A stretch of DNA of 64,000 nt from Rhynchopus euleeides. Its lineage: Eukaryota; Euglenozoa; Diplonemea; Diplonemida; Diplonemidae. The stretch lies in contig OY723306.1 in NCBI GenBank assembly GCA_963210315.1, positions 1,502,787-1,566,786 on the forward strand. The letters are read 5' to 3'. Under the pieces are notes generated by a model. The model did no database searches. It was not told the DNA's origin and saw only the letters and a program-made list of their open reading frames with translations. Made by a program: the position numbers and the translations under genes. Below are positions 32,017 to 41,500 of the stretch, in pieces (the stretch's first letter is position 1; each line of letters opens with the position of its first letter).

Positions 32017-32349
32017 ATTGCGGCTGCTTGTGTGTGCCAGGTGTGGAAGTGAGGAACGCGCATACATACAAGCATGCAAAAAAGCGAATGTTATTTGGAC
32101 CGTGCAGGCTTTTGCAGGATTGGGGGTGGGATGAGAGATTCCTGGGCTGATACCATCCTAGTCCGTCGAGCCGAGGTCAGTTTCTGAGCAAAGATGTTCT
32201 GTAACCCCTTCCCAATAGGGAAACCCCTGCAGAAAAACTAAGGTCTTAGAATTAAGAGGTTAAAACGCGGAATCTCTTAATAAGGTCTGAATATATCCAT
32301 GTGTATATGCCTGAAATATACATGTAAAATACATGTACCGTCACTCAAG

Positions 32350-32465
32350 TAATGTTGGTGGGGTAATAACCCACCAACTTCTTCCAGAACCCCCAAATCC
32401 ACCAAATTAGTACCCCACCAACATATTTACCCCACCAACAAATCTACCCCACCAATTTATTACCC
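32350..32465. repeat. GGTGGGGTAA iteron cluster
   Basis: Six or more copies of TTGGTGGGGTAA or its complement in both orientations (for example at 32350 and around 32402-32465), the same word found in the arms of the foldback element at 15095-15823. Probably a relic or very short member of that family. Confidence 0.65.
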
Positions 32466-32977
32466 CAATGCGCATCGCTGACTACCGTTTTCGTGGCGAA
32501 CGCCTAAGGGGCCCGGCTGATGGCTACGTTTTCCAGAAAATGCATACGGCGTACGCGTGGGCGTGCGGCGCCTGCAAACGGCAGTCTATGTAGTACAAGA
32601 GACGGCCATGTCCGCACACCAAATCGGTCGTCAACCTCAGCAGCCTTCGAGCCTTCGAGTAGGTAATCGTACCTTTTGCACTTGTGCGCAAAGGAACCGT
32701 CTGTGAAAGGCAAGAGCAAAGGCCAGAGCTCAGCCTACTGGGTGGCCTACTGTGTGCTGAGAGACCTGGAATACCAGCCGTACGCAATTTCTGCGTACGC
32801 GTACGCAGCCTTGCGTCTATCGGAAGAGGGCAGGTGACCTTGGCTCGCACAAAACATGCCCACAATTGGAATTTTTGGAGGCGGGGGTGGGGGCAGCAAA
32901 ATCACATCACCACAACAACACACCAGGTTACACCTTCGACACGAGCATCTGGAAGAACCAGGCTCACAGAGCAGATC
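32466..32977. other. Intergenic region
   Basis: About 500 bases; a GTACGCGTACGC-type alternating run lies near 32790-32810. Frames through it are open but not protein-like. No gene is supported. Confidence 0.4.
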
Positions 32978-33586
32978 ATGTTTCTCGCACTGGTGAGTGC
33001 GGGTGTGCTGGCTGCGTGCCAACTGACAGAATGGGAGCAGCTGATTCTCGACCAGCACAACACGTGGCGTGCTGCGACTTCTCCACCTGCGAAGGACATG
33101 CTGAAGGTGCGCTGGGACACCAACATCGCGAAGAACATGGCGAGCTGGCTGAGCAGCTGTGAACACCGTCACCTGCCTTCCGTCGGCTTCTGGCTGACAT
33201 GCGGAAGAGCGAGGTTGCCTCCGTGCGAACTATGCTTGTATAAGTCTTATACGCGTGTCTGGTGCTGTGCTGTGGTCGCTCTGTGCATCCACGTGACACT
33301 GCCAGGCACGAGCCGCGTCTATGAGCGGCCCCTGTTGGCCCTGCTGCCCACCTGCAGTTGCAGACCCTGTGTCTCCGTCGCAGGCAGGCAGCACACAGAA
33401 GAACGCTGTCTGGCTGACATATCCACACATCCCTCTCTGAGCGCGCCCCTTTCACGTGGACCCGTGGAGGCGTGCGTGCCTGTGCGATCACATATATTGC
33501 TGTCAACTTGCCTGTTTCTCCTTGTGCTTGTGCCGCGATCATGTCAAGCTGCGTGCTCACGGCAACCCCGTGGGCTCGCTGCTTGA
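32978..33586 (+). pseudogene. CAP/SCP-domain secreted protein fragment
   Basis: From the ATG at 32978 the protein starts with a signal-peptide-like MFLALVSAGVLAACQ. About 55 residues then clearly match the beginning of a CAP (CRISP/antigen-5/PR-1) domain: LILDQHNTWRA, PPAKDMLKVRWD, IAKNMASWLSSC and a following HRHLPSV, where the family has Cys...HSPS. After about residue 68 (33180) the similarity stops, and the frame runs on through Cys-rich low-meaning sequence to 33586. No GTATG donor is visible near the break, and the rest of the domain is not found downstream. I read it as a 5' gene fragment or a gene broken by insertion or deletion. Confidence 0.6.
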
Positions 33587-34477
33587 AAACACGAACCCCT
33601 GAATCACACCCCACTCGAATCTCGAGCTCGAGGGCGTTTGCTGACCTCAAGCCAACAATAGCACACCGCGGGTGCTGCGGTACCACGCTTGTGTCCGGCG
33701 GATGCCGGCGCAGGCGTGGGCGCTGCCACTCGCGAAGGGAACCCCTTGCCTTTGCCTCCTTCCCCTGATTCTTCATCCCCGCCCCTGTAATCGTGCCGCT
33801 CTTGCCCTATAGTGGTTCGTTGCGGCAGCAACGCCCACCCCACCCCACCCTCTCCACTCCTTCTGCACCAGGGGTCTTCTGCCTGACCACTACCAAGACC
33901 TTCACTATTTCTCGGACACCCCACAGCAATGCCTCGCTATATTATATTCCAATATCCGAAGGCGGCCCCACACACCCGAACATCAGACAAGCGATCTTAC
34001 CTCTCTCCACAGCTGGTCTGGATGTGGCGCATGTGTTGCGGATATGGCGCACTGTCCGACAGCATTTAGGGTCGGGCCGGTGGTTGCCATCAGAGGGTTT
34101 GATCTTCACACCAAAGAAACTTGGTGTGGGTGATGTACAGCAGCTCAGAACTCTTTCACACCGCCTTGCTTGCCGGCTTGCTTGATTCCTGGCAGATGCC
34201 TCCCGACCACAGCACCTCCTCACCCATGATCTGTTGGAGGCAGCATCTGAGAAGAGAACAGGGCAAGCGTTGATGTCGTGCTCTGCTGCACCCTCCCCCA
34301 CCCTCTTCCTCAACCACACCCACACGGCCCGTGCATCACACACACCTCAGGCCTGCCTTCAGGGTTGTTGTTCTCCAGCTTGCCTTCAGGCTTCCCACTT
34401 CGCACACACACAACAGTGCGACGCCGTGAGTTGTTGCGGCTGAGAACGGAGAGGCTGACGCATTGCGCATTCTCATC
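33587..34477. other. Intergenic region before ankyrin gene
   Basis: About 0.9 kb, mixed composition. The last 70 bases hold ACACACACAACAG and then an ankyrin half-unit whose Cys codon is a TGA stop, so the reading frame of the gene can only begin after it. Confidence 0.5.
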
Positions 34478-36412
34478 ATGGAAGGACAAGCTGATGTGAA
34501 CAATACCAGGGATGACGGTGCGACGCCGTGTTTTATTGCGGCTCAGAACGGACATGCTGACGCATTACGCATCCTCATCACGGAAGGACAAGCTTATGTG
34601 AACAAGGCCAGGAACGACGGTGCGACGCCGTGTTATATTGCGGCTCAGAACGGACATGCTGACGCATTGCGCATCCTCATCACGGAAGGACAAGCTGATG
34701 TTAGCAAGGCCGAGAACAACGGTGCGACGCCGTGCTCCATTGCGGCTCACAAGGGACATGCTGACGCATTGCGCATCCTCATCACGGAAGGACAAGCTTA
34801 TGTGAACAAGGCCAGGAACGACGGTGCGACGCCGTGTTATATTGCGGCTCAGAACGGACATGCTGACGCATTGCGCATCCTCATCACGGAAGGACAAGCT
34901 GACGTTAACAAGGCCGAGAACAACGGTGCGACGCCGTGCTCCATTGCGGCTCACAAGGGACATGCTGACGCATTGCGCATCCTCATCACGGAAGGACAAG
35001 CTGATGTGAACAAGGCCAACAACCACGGTGTGACGCCGTGTTATATTGCGGCTTACCGCGGACATGCTGACGCATTGCGCATCCTCATCACGGAAGGACA
35101 AGCTGATGTTAACAAGGCCCAGAACGACGGTGCGACACCGTGTTATGTTGCGGCTTACAACGGACATGCCGACGCATTGCGCATCCTCATCACGGAAGGA
35201 CAAGCTGATGTGAACAAGGCCGAGAACAAGGGTGCGACGCCGTGTGTAATTGCGGCTTGCAGCGGACATGCTGACGCATTGCGCATCCTCATCACGGAAG
35301 GACAAGCTGATGTGAACAAGTCCATGGATCACGGTGCGACGCCGTGTTATGTTGCGGCTTACAACGGACATGCTGACGCATTGCGCATCCTCATCACGGA
35401 AGGACAAGCTGATGTGAACAAGGCCGAGAACAAGGGTGCGACGCCGTGTGTAATTGCGGCTTGCAGCGGACATGCTGACGCATTGCGCATCCTCATCACG
35501 GAAGGACAAGCTGATGTGAACAAGGCCGAGAACAAGGGTGCGACGCCGTGTGTAATTGCGGCTTGCAGCGGACATGCTGACGCATTGCGCATCCTCATCA
35601 CGGAAGGACAAGCTGATGTGAACAAGTCCATGGATCACGGTGCGACGCCGTGTTATGTTGCGGCTTACAACGGACATGCTGACGCATTGCGCATCCTCAT
35701 CACGGAAGGACAAGCTGATGTTAACAAGGCCAGGGACCACGGACCCACGGGCAGGAACGACGGTGCGACGCCGTGTTATATTGCGGCTCACAAGGGACAT
35801 GCTGACGCATTGCGCATCCTCATCACGGAAGGACAAGCTGATGTTAACAAGGCCAGGGACGACGGTGAGACTCCGTGTTATATTGCGGCTGAGTACGGAC
35901 ATGCTGACGCATTGCGCATCCTCATCACGGAAGGACAAGCTGATGTTAACAAGGCCAGGGACGACGGTGAGACGCCGTGTTACATTGCGGCTCACAAGGG
36001 ACATGCTGACGCAGTGCGCATCCTCATCACGGAAGGACAAGCTTATGTGAACAAGGCCCAGAACGACGGTGCGACGCCGTGTTATATTGCGGCTCAGAAC
36101 GGACATGCTGACGCATTGCGCATCCTCATCACGGAAGGACAAGCTGATGTGAACAAGGCCAGGAACAACGGTGCGACGCCGTGTTATGTTGCGGCTTACA
36201 ACGGACATGCCGACGCATTGCGCATCCTCATCACGGAAGGACAAGCTGATGTGAATAAGGCCATGGTCCACGGTGCGACGCCGTGTTATATTGCGGCTCA
36301 GAATGGACATGCTGACGCATTACGCATCCTCATCACGGAAGGACGAGCACAAGGGGAACAACAACTGGGGCATCCTCATCACGGATGGACAAGCCGCAAC
36401 CATCGGAGATAA
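34478..36412 (+). CDS. Ankyrin-repeat protein, 18 near-identical repeats
   Basis: 644 aa from the ATG in LIMEGQADV. Almost the whole protein is 18 tandem ankyrin repeats of about 34 residues (102 bases). The consensus is built on DGATPCYIAAQNGHADALRI and LITEGQADVNKA. The repeats are nearly identical at DNA level, and pairs of repeats are copied as blocks, so the array has been homogenised recently. One repeat has a 6-residue insert (HGPTGR) and two use GETPC in place of GATPC. No other domain, signal peptide or membrane segment is present. At the 3' end the last unit slips frame: the protein ends GHPHHGWTSRNHRR while another frame reads ILITDGQA. Ankyrin arrays bind proteins, and the partner is unknown. 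The start is uncertain because a repeat half-unit with an in-frame TGA lies directly upstream. Confidence 0.8.
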   Translation: MEGQADVNNTRDDGATPCFIAAQNGHADALRILITEGQAYVNKARNDGATPCYIAAQNGHADALRILITEGQADVSKAENNGATPCSIAAHKGHADALRILITEGQAYVNKARNDGATPCYIAAQNGHADALRILITEGQADVNKAENNGATPCSIAAHKGHADALRILITEGQADVNKANNHGVTPCYIAAYRGHADALRILITEGQADVNKAQNDGATPCYVAAYNGHADALRILITEGQADVNKAENKGATPCVIAACSGHADALRILITEGQADVNKSMDHGATPCYVAAYNGHADALRILITEGQADVNKAENKGATPCVIAACSGHADALRILITEGQADVNKAENKGATPCVIAACSGHADALRILITEGQADVNKSMDHGATPCYVAAYNGHADALRILITEGQADVNKARDHGPTGRNDGATPCYIAAHKGHADALRILITEGQADVNKARDDGETPCYIAAEYGHADALRILITEGQADVNKARDDGETPCYIAAHKGHADAVRILITEGQAYVNKAQNDGATPCYIAAQNGHADALRILITEGQADVNKARNNGATPCYVAAYNGHADALRILITEGQADVNKAMVHGATPCYIAAQNGHADALRILITEGRAQGEQQLGHPHHGWTSRNHRR

Positions 36413-36682
36413 ACTGGACTGTCTTCAACTCTCTTCACGACTTAAATGCTCGCCGTTTGCTTTTAAAATCGTAAAAACACGTGTTGTGACAAAGCTGGCG
36501 GGGACTACCAATTTCGAGAGAGTAGTCATCGAAAAAAAGGCAGGTGGCCCCTTCCAGGTCCCAGAAATGGGGTCTCAGGACCCCAGACCCACGAAATTGA
36601 CGTCTGTGGGGTGAAGACGGTCTCCCAGGTGTCCAAAACACACCCAGAACGGCTTCCTGAGTGTCGAGCTAGCATTTGATGA

Positions 36683-36713
36683 CTGAAGACGGTCACACAG
36701 AGACCGTCTTCAG
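36683..36713. repeat. 12-bp perfect hairpin
   Basis: CTGAAGACGGTC, a 7-base loop and the exact complement. Another TGAAGACGGTC lies upstream at 36613-36623. Confidence 0.8.
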
Positions 36714-36909
36714 GGAAGATTACCCAGCACGTTCCCGAGATTCCCCGGATGTGTTGTGGAAATGACGGGAAGGACGCAGAGAACCTCAGACAAAAGGAAA
36801 TCACGTGGACGAGTTCTCCGAAAGGCTGTTCCCCACCCCCCTCCGACCCGCCCCCCTCCCTTGCGCATCAGGATCACATGGCCGAATAGCCGGCGGCGTT
36901 GTCCACACC

Positions 36910-37042
36910 TCGGCGATTCCCCCGATACTTTCCCCACACCACAGAGATTCCCCCGTCACTTTCCCATCACCACAGAGATTCCCCCGATATTTTCCCAATC
37001 TCTTGGAGATTCCCCCGATATTTTCCCAATCTCTACGAGATC
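36910..37042 (+). repeat. Short tandem array, period about 31
   Basis: Four to five units of GAGATTCCCCCGATATTTTC followed by CCAATCTCT-like sequence, with more variation in the left units. The GATTCCCCC core is also the core of the 41-bp array at 26903-27930 when that is read on its minus strand. Confidence 0.75.
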
Positions 37043-37724
37043 CATCCCCTCACCGCTCTACCTGTGTCCGCACAGCCTCTTTGTGGAACATGTGGGCATG
37101 TGGGCTGTGTGTGCTACGCACATTCTCTTTTCCCTTTGTTGCCTCCCCTACCCTGCCGCGAAAGGCACGATCTGAGCTGCAGTCTGACAGACGAACGCCC
37201 CAGCCTCCGCCCCCGACAAGCGATTGGATCTCCCATGGGCAAAGCTTTGGCTTTGAACTTACTTCTAACACTGACACGCTCATTTGGGGGTCTCCACTGT
37301 AGCTCACAGTGGGGACGGACGGGGGGTAGGACACTATTTTCACTCCCCTGATGCACTCCACCTGCTATCTTTCACCAACTGGGGTACTGCTAAGAATGAT
37401 GGCCACATAGTGTCGTAATGTCGATCTCTCCCCACCCGGTGCTCAACTGACCGCTACGCAGGCCGTTCGCTATCGTCCACAGATCCCGTGTGGGGTGGAC
37501 GAAGTTTTATTTGGGATTTTGGGATTTTGAGATTTTTTTTAACCGCCCCTCGGGGGCGCTTCGCGCCCCCTCGGGAGATACACATTGGCTACCTTTCCTT
37601 GAGAGGGCAGATCGCTGCACTTCTGGCAAGGCTGTTAGTACCTCCGGAGGCATTAATAACCTTGCTTATGAGCGAAACGCCCGTGGATTGGCAGGGGCCG
37701 CTGTGCCACACAGTTCGGCTGCAA

Positions 37725-37784
37725 GGGGGGTCTGGGGGGCGGAGCCCCCCAGCCGCCGGAGGCCACGGTAGTGAACATCTGTTC
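37725..37784 (+). repeat. 60-bp dispersed repeat with GC hairpin, copy 1
   Basis: Identical over 60 of 60 bases to the reverse complement of 56239-56298. It contains a 9-bp hairpin (CTGGGGGGC/GCCCCCCAG) and ends GTGAACATCTGTTC. The second copy lies inside a transposon, so this one may be a relic of the same family. Confidence 0.85.
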
Positions 37785-38021
37785 ATTGCGGATGTTCATT
37801 ACGGACAGATTCATGTAACTTGAAAGGACTTGGGCACCAGACATACGCCACAGGGGGGTCAGGGCGGAGCAATACATCGTACTTTGGGGAACGTCGTTGT
37901 GGTCTCCTTCTGACACTTCCTTCCTCGTGCATTCCCCATCCCCTGAGCCTCGTGATCCCGTGGGCTCTTTCACCACCCAGCCCCCCTTCGGTGGGTGGGG
38001 GCCGAGCCCAGAATTTTTTTA

Positions 38022-38117
38022 TCCCAACTTCGTCCCCTTGGGCGAAGTTGTTGGGCGAAGTTGGGACGAAGTAAATCTGAAGATTTATTTTTTTAGCGAA
38101 GTTGGGCCCAACTTCGC
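38022..38117. repeat. AACTTCG palindrome cluster
   Basis: A 22-bp perfect palindrome centred on GGGCCC (38096-38117) is preceded by a 10-bp inverted pair (ACTTCGTCCC/GGGACGAAGT) enclosing two GGGCGAAGTTG copies. Possible transposon end; no partner end was located. Confidence 0.65.
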
Positions 38118-38566
38118 CCCGAGCGAACGGCCTGCCGCTACGCGCAAAAAAAAATGACGGGCAGACTCACCGTGGCCCAGGTGTCCTGAAAGATGCAGGA
38201 AAGTCGGTTTTTGTCTCCGACACTGGAACAAGGGTTCCCATGTGTGCCGTGGAGGGGGACAGTTTATTGACACCAACAAGCTCGCACACACTTCAACAAC
38301 ACACCACAGGCCGAACATATCCCTGGATGTCGGTACAACCTGCTTAACAAGGGAGCTCAACCCTGTGCTTCCCCCCACTTCTGCATCACTGCCCCCACCC
38401 CCTCCCCTCCCTCACACAAACCGCGGAGGCATGTAGCTTGCCACGCACCGCACACCCACCTGCCGGTGAAGACGTTAAACTCAGACGAGGAGGAGGAGCA
38501 GGGGTGTTAGCGCGGCGCCAAACGAAGACGAAGCCCCCACCCCACCCACAGCCGCCTTGATCTGCG

Positions 38567-41500
38567 ATGGAACCCACAGGGGTCACCCCCCCTCAGGACG
38601 CCGAAGGCGGCGTGGTATCTGTGGATCCGCCGGAAGCATCCAGTGCGCCGACCGCCACCGCCACCGCCACCGCCCCCTCTGGGGACCAGGGCCCTGCCCC
38701 GGACGGCGCGGTGGGGTTTCCGGATGCGGCGCCTCTGCTGCGCTCCCCGGAGCCGCCTCAGGGGGACGGGGCGTCGCGCGCCCTAACCCCTGCCACGGTG
38801 AGGACCGGGAAGAGCAGCGCCGCGAGCCCCAGGCGGCCCCGGTTTGAGCTGCACGACGTTGTCGCCGTGGTGCCCGACCTTGCCCCCACGGGCAGCGCCC
38901 CTGCCTCTGAGGGGCACAGCGCCGTGTGGCACAGCGGCCGACTCCTCGCCTTCGGGGGCACAGACAGGGACAGGATCCACGGCGCTGTGTGGCTCTTCCA
39001 GGAGAACACGTCCCGCTGGCGGCAAATAAAAACCTGGGGCCCAGCCCCTTTGGGTCGCCACGCCCACCGCGCCGAGGTGTGTGGCGACCGCATGGTGCTC
39101 TACGGAGGCTTCGGGCTGGGGGGGACCACCTCGCGGGAGCAGGTCGACAGCACTGCGAAGCAGCTCTTGAAACTGTCCTGCAAAGGGAAGAGCGAGGCTC
39201 TCCGCTGGGCAGCCTGCGAGGATGGGTATCAGATGATAAAGTGTGGCCTGCTCTCCTCTGTGCACGTGTTGGATCTCAACACGTTTCACTGGACGGAGAT
39301 GCACTCGCCTTCTGCGGAGTACATCAGGGATTACAGCAGCGTGTGCTACCACGGCAGGATGTATATATTCGGGGGTATTGTGCTGGAGGGGCGGACGAAC
39401 CAGATCCGGGTTCTGGACTGCCAGACGCTGAAGTGGCTCCCGCAGGGGCACTTCAACCCGCAGCTGCATGAGATGCGGGCGAAGGAGCAGGAGGAGGAGG
39501 TAATGGCCTCCACGGTGCCCACGGTGCGGTCCGGCCACACCGCCTCGTTGTACAGGGGGTCTATGGTTGTGTGCGGGGGGCGGCTTGCGAAGCGGGCGTA
39601 CAGCTCGGAGCTATTTCGGTACACCTTCGACACGCGCATGTGGCAGGCGATCCAGCCTGTGAATACGGCAACATGTCCCGAAGGTATGGCAGCGGCACCG
39701 CCCAATGATGTTTTTTTTTGTCGATTTGAGAGTTGCGATCGCAACAGCAGGGGGGAGGGGGGAAGAATCTGTGCCTGTGGAAATCCTTTGCTCAGAACCA
39801 TCGCCGCGCAGCATGGCGCATGGGGTGGGGGGGGGGGGACCCGGGGGGGGGGGGGGTGTGTGGGATGTACACCACGGACTAGTCGGGCAGTGACGGGTGG
39901 GGTCGACTAGTCGGGACGACGGGTGAAAACTCGACAGGCGGCACCCGTCGACTCGACGGGTGGACCCGTCGAGTCGACGGGTGCCACCCGTCGGCACGAC
40001 GGGTGAACCTGCTGAAACGACGGGTGTTCCAGCCATTTCCTGTTGATATGGGCCAATTTCCATTGAAAACTAGGGGAGTACCTTGCATGGCATCAGGTTA
40101 TTTTTCACGCCGAGCTATCTTCCCTGCACAGACCCACCCCCCATTACTTTCCATTTACAATTCCTAGTTGGTGATGGGCCTCAAGTGCATGTGCGACGGC
40201 TGTTCTCGTGGATTTTCATTGTTCGAGGGATCTTGACTCTGACAAACTGTGTCAGTTTGACGGAGCAACCTACTTCATGAAGCTGATCACTTTTCTGCCA
40301 GGCAAATTTTCGCCCCAGCCCCCAACCCTTGCACAACCCACAAGGCAGTCTCCAAGATACCGTACCCTCATCATCACCCAGGCCAAGATACCCCAAGATA
40401 CCATCATCACCACCCAGGCCACCCAGACGAGCCACACCAATCAATGCCAGCGGCAAAGCGTACTGCAGCGCAGGCCCTCGCCAGCGCTGTGGACATGACG
40501 GTGTTTGTACGTGCTTGGATCAACACGTATGTTGTCGAGCGTGATGCTGATGGGTTGAGCCACATGGCCCTGAAGCAGCTTCTCGGCAAGCTGACGGATA
40601 CTACCATCAAGTCGACTGATCCCATCATCAGTCTTGCCCTGTACAAAAAGTATGAGAAGGTGGGGGGTGGGGTGATCAGCAAGTCGACCGCGAAGGATGG
40701 TCGCACGATGTACGCTGCCCGTGTCAATAGCGGGTCAGACATCGAGTTTGTCGGGTTGGGCCTCCGGAAGAGCAACGGGAAGGACCACCCGACAGGGCTC
40801 AAGGAGATGGCCGACGCCTGCCCCGCGGCACTGCAGCTATGGTGAAGCTGTACGAGGCGGAGAAGAAACAGGCACAGAAGACCCAGCAGAGCAGGCTGGC
40901 CGTAGGCATTTTCGACGGTGCCTTCGCAACACGGTTGGTGACAGTTGCCGATAAGCAGAAGGATGAGTACAGAACGTGGTTCACGTTCAACTTCCTGAAG
41001 CAAATCGCAAGAGTGCAGAGAGGGGTTTTCGAAAAGGCGAACGTGATGTTTCGGCTCGCCTGCTTAGGGTAGCAGGGGACCATCTTGAGCTGTGGTCGGC
41101 ATTTAGTAAGATGGGGTCATCTTCGCACAGGAGCGCGTTTTGTACCACACCACGAAATGACTGGTTGAAACAGCTCCACGCCTGCCACAGGGCTAGCATC
41201 CAGGAACTTCATGAAGCTGGGTTTGAGAGCCTGTACGCAGGGGTCACCCCCCCCTGCACGACATAAACGGGTTCATCGCAATACTCGCAGAGATCTTGCC
41301 TGATGGACCTGCCGTGCAGAAGGCTGTCCTTGGCAGCTCAACGTGTTCCAACATGACGGGAAACCAGGCCAGAGATGTTCTGAGTCGCTTACTCACCATT
41401 ACCAAGACGAAGGGGGTGCAGCATCTACTCTGTATTGCAATGGAAATGCTTGTGCATTTCCGCTACAACGACATCCCCATCAAGTACCACCAGGAGGGAA

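Larger units (their letters stand above)
28808..32340. mobile_element. hAT-like transposon, boundaries approximate
   Basis: Mirrored ends surround the hAT-like gene. The left side reads GGTACATGTAT, then ATGGATGTATTCAGATC, AATAAGAG and several TAAGACCTTAG copies. The right side is the inverse: CTAAGGTCTTAG, CTCTTAATAAGGTC, TGAATATATCCAT and ATACATGTACC. The best-conserved inverted block is about 28833-28858 against 32270-32299. I could not fix a target duplication, partly because the outer ACATGTA palindromes also belong to the GGACCGTAA repeat family, so insertion into such a repeat is possible. The interior encodes one minus-strand transposase interrupted by an assembly gap. Confidence 0.55.
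36413..38566. other. Repeat-bearing intergenic region
   Basis: About 2.1 kb without a gene. It holds a 12-bp hairpin, a short tandem array, a 60-base segment that recurs at 56239-56298 and AACTTCG palindromes, each listed separately. Otherwise only C-rich tracts before the kelch gene. Confidence 0.5.

Noticed and set aside
33472..33768. Cys-rich + frame after the CAP fragment
   Set aside because: No CAP C-terminal motif or other family pattern; overlapping frames on both strands are equally open.
34565..36310. 581-aa minus-strand frame through the ankyrin array
   Set aside because: It is the antisense shadow of the 102-base repeats; a multiple-of-3 unit without stops on either strand keeps it open. 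The + frame matches ankyrin repeats.
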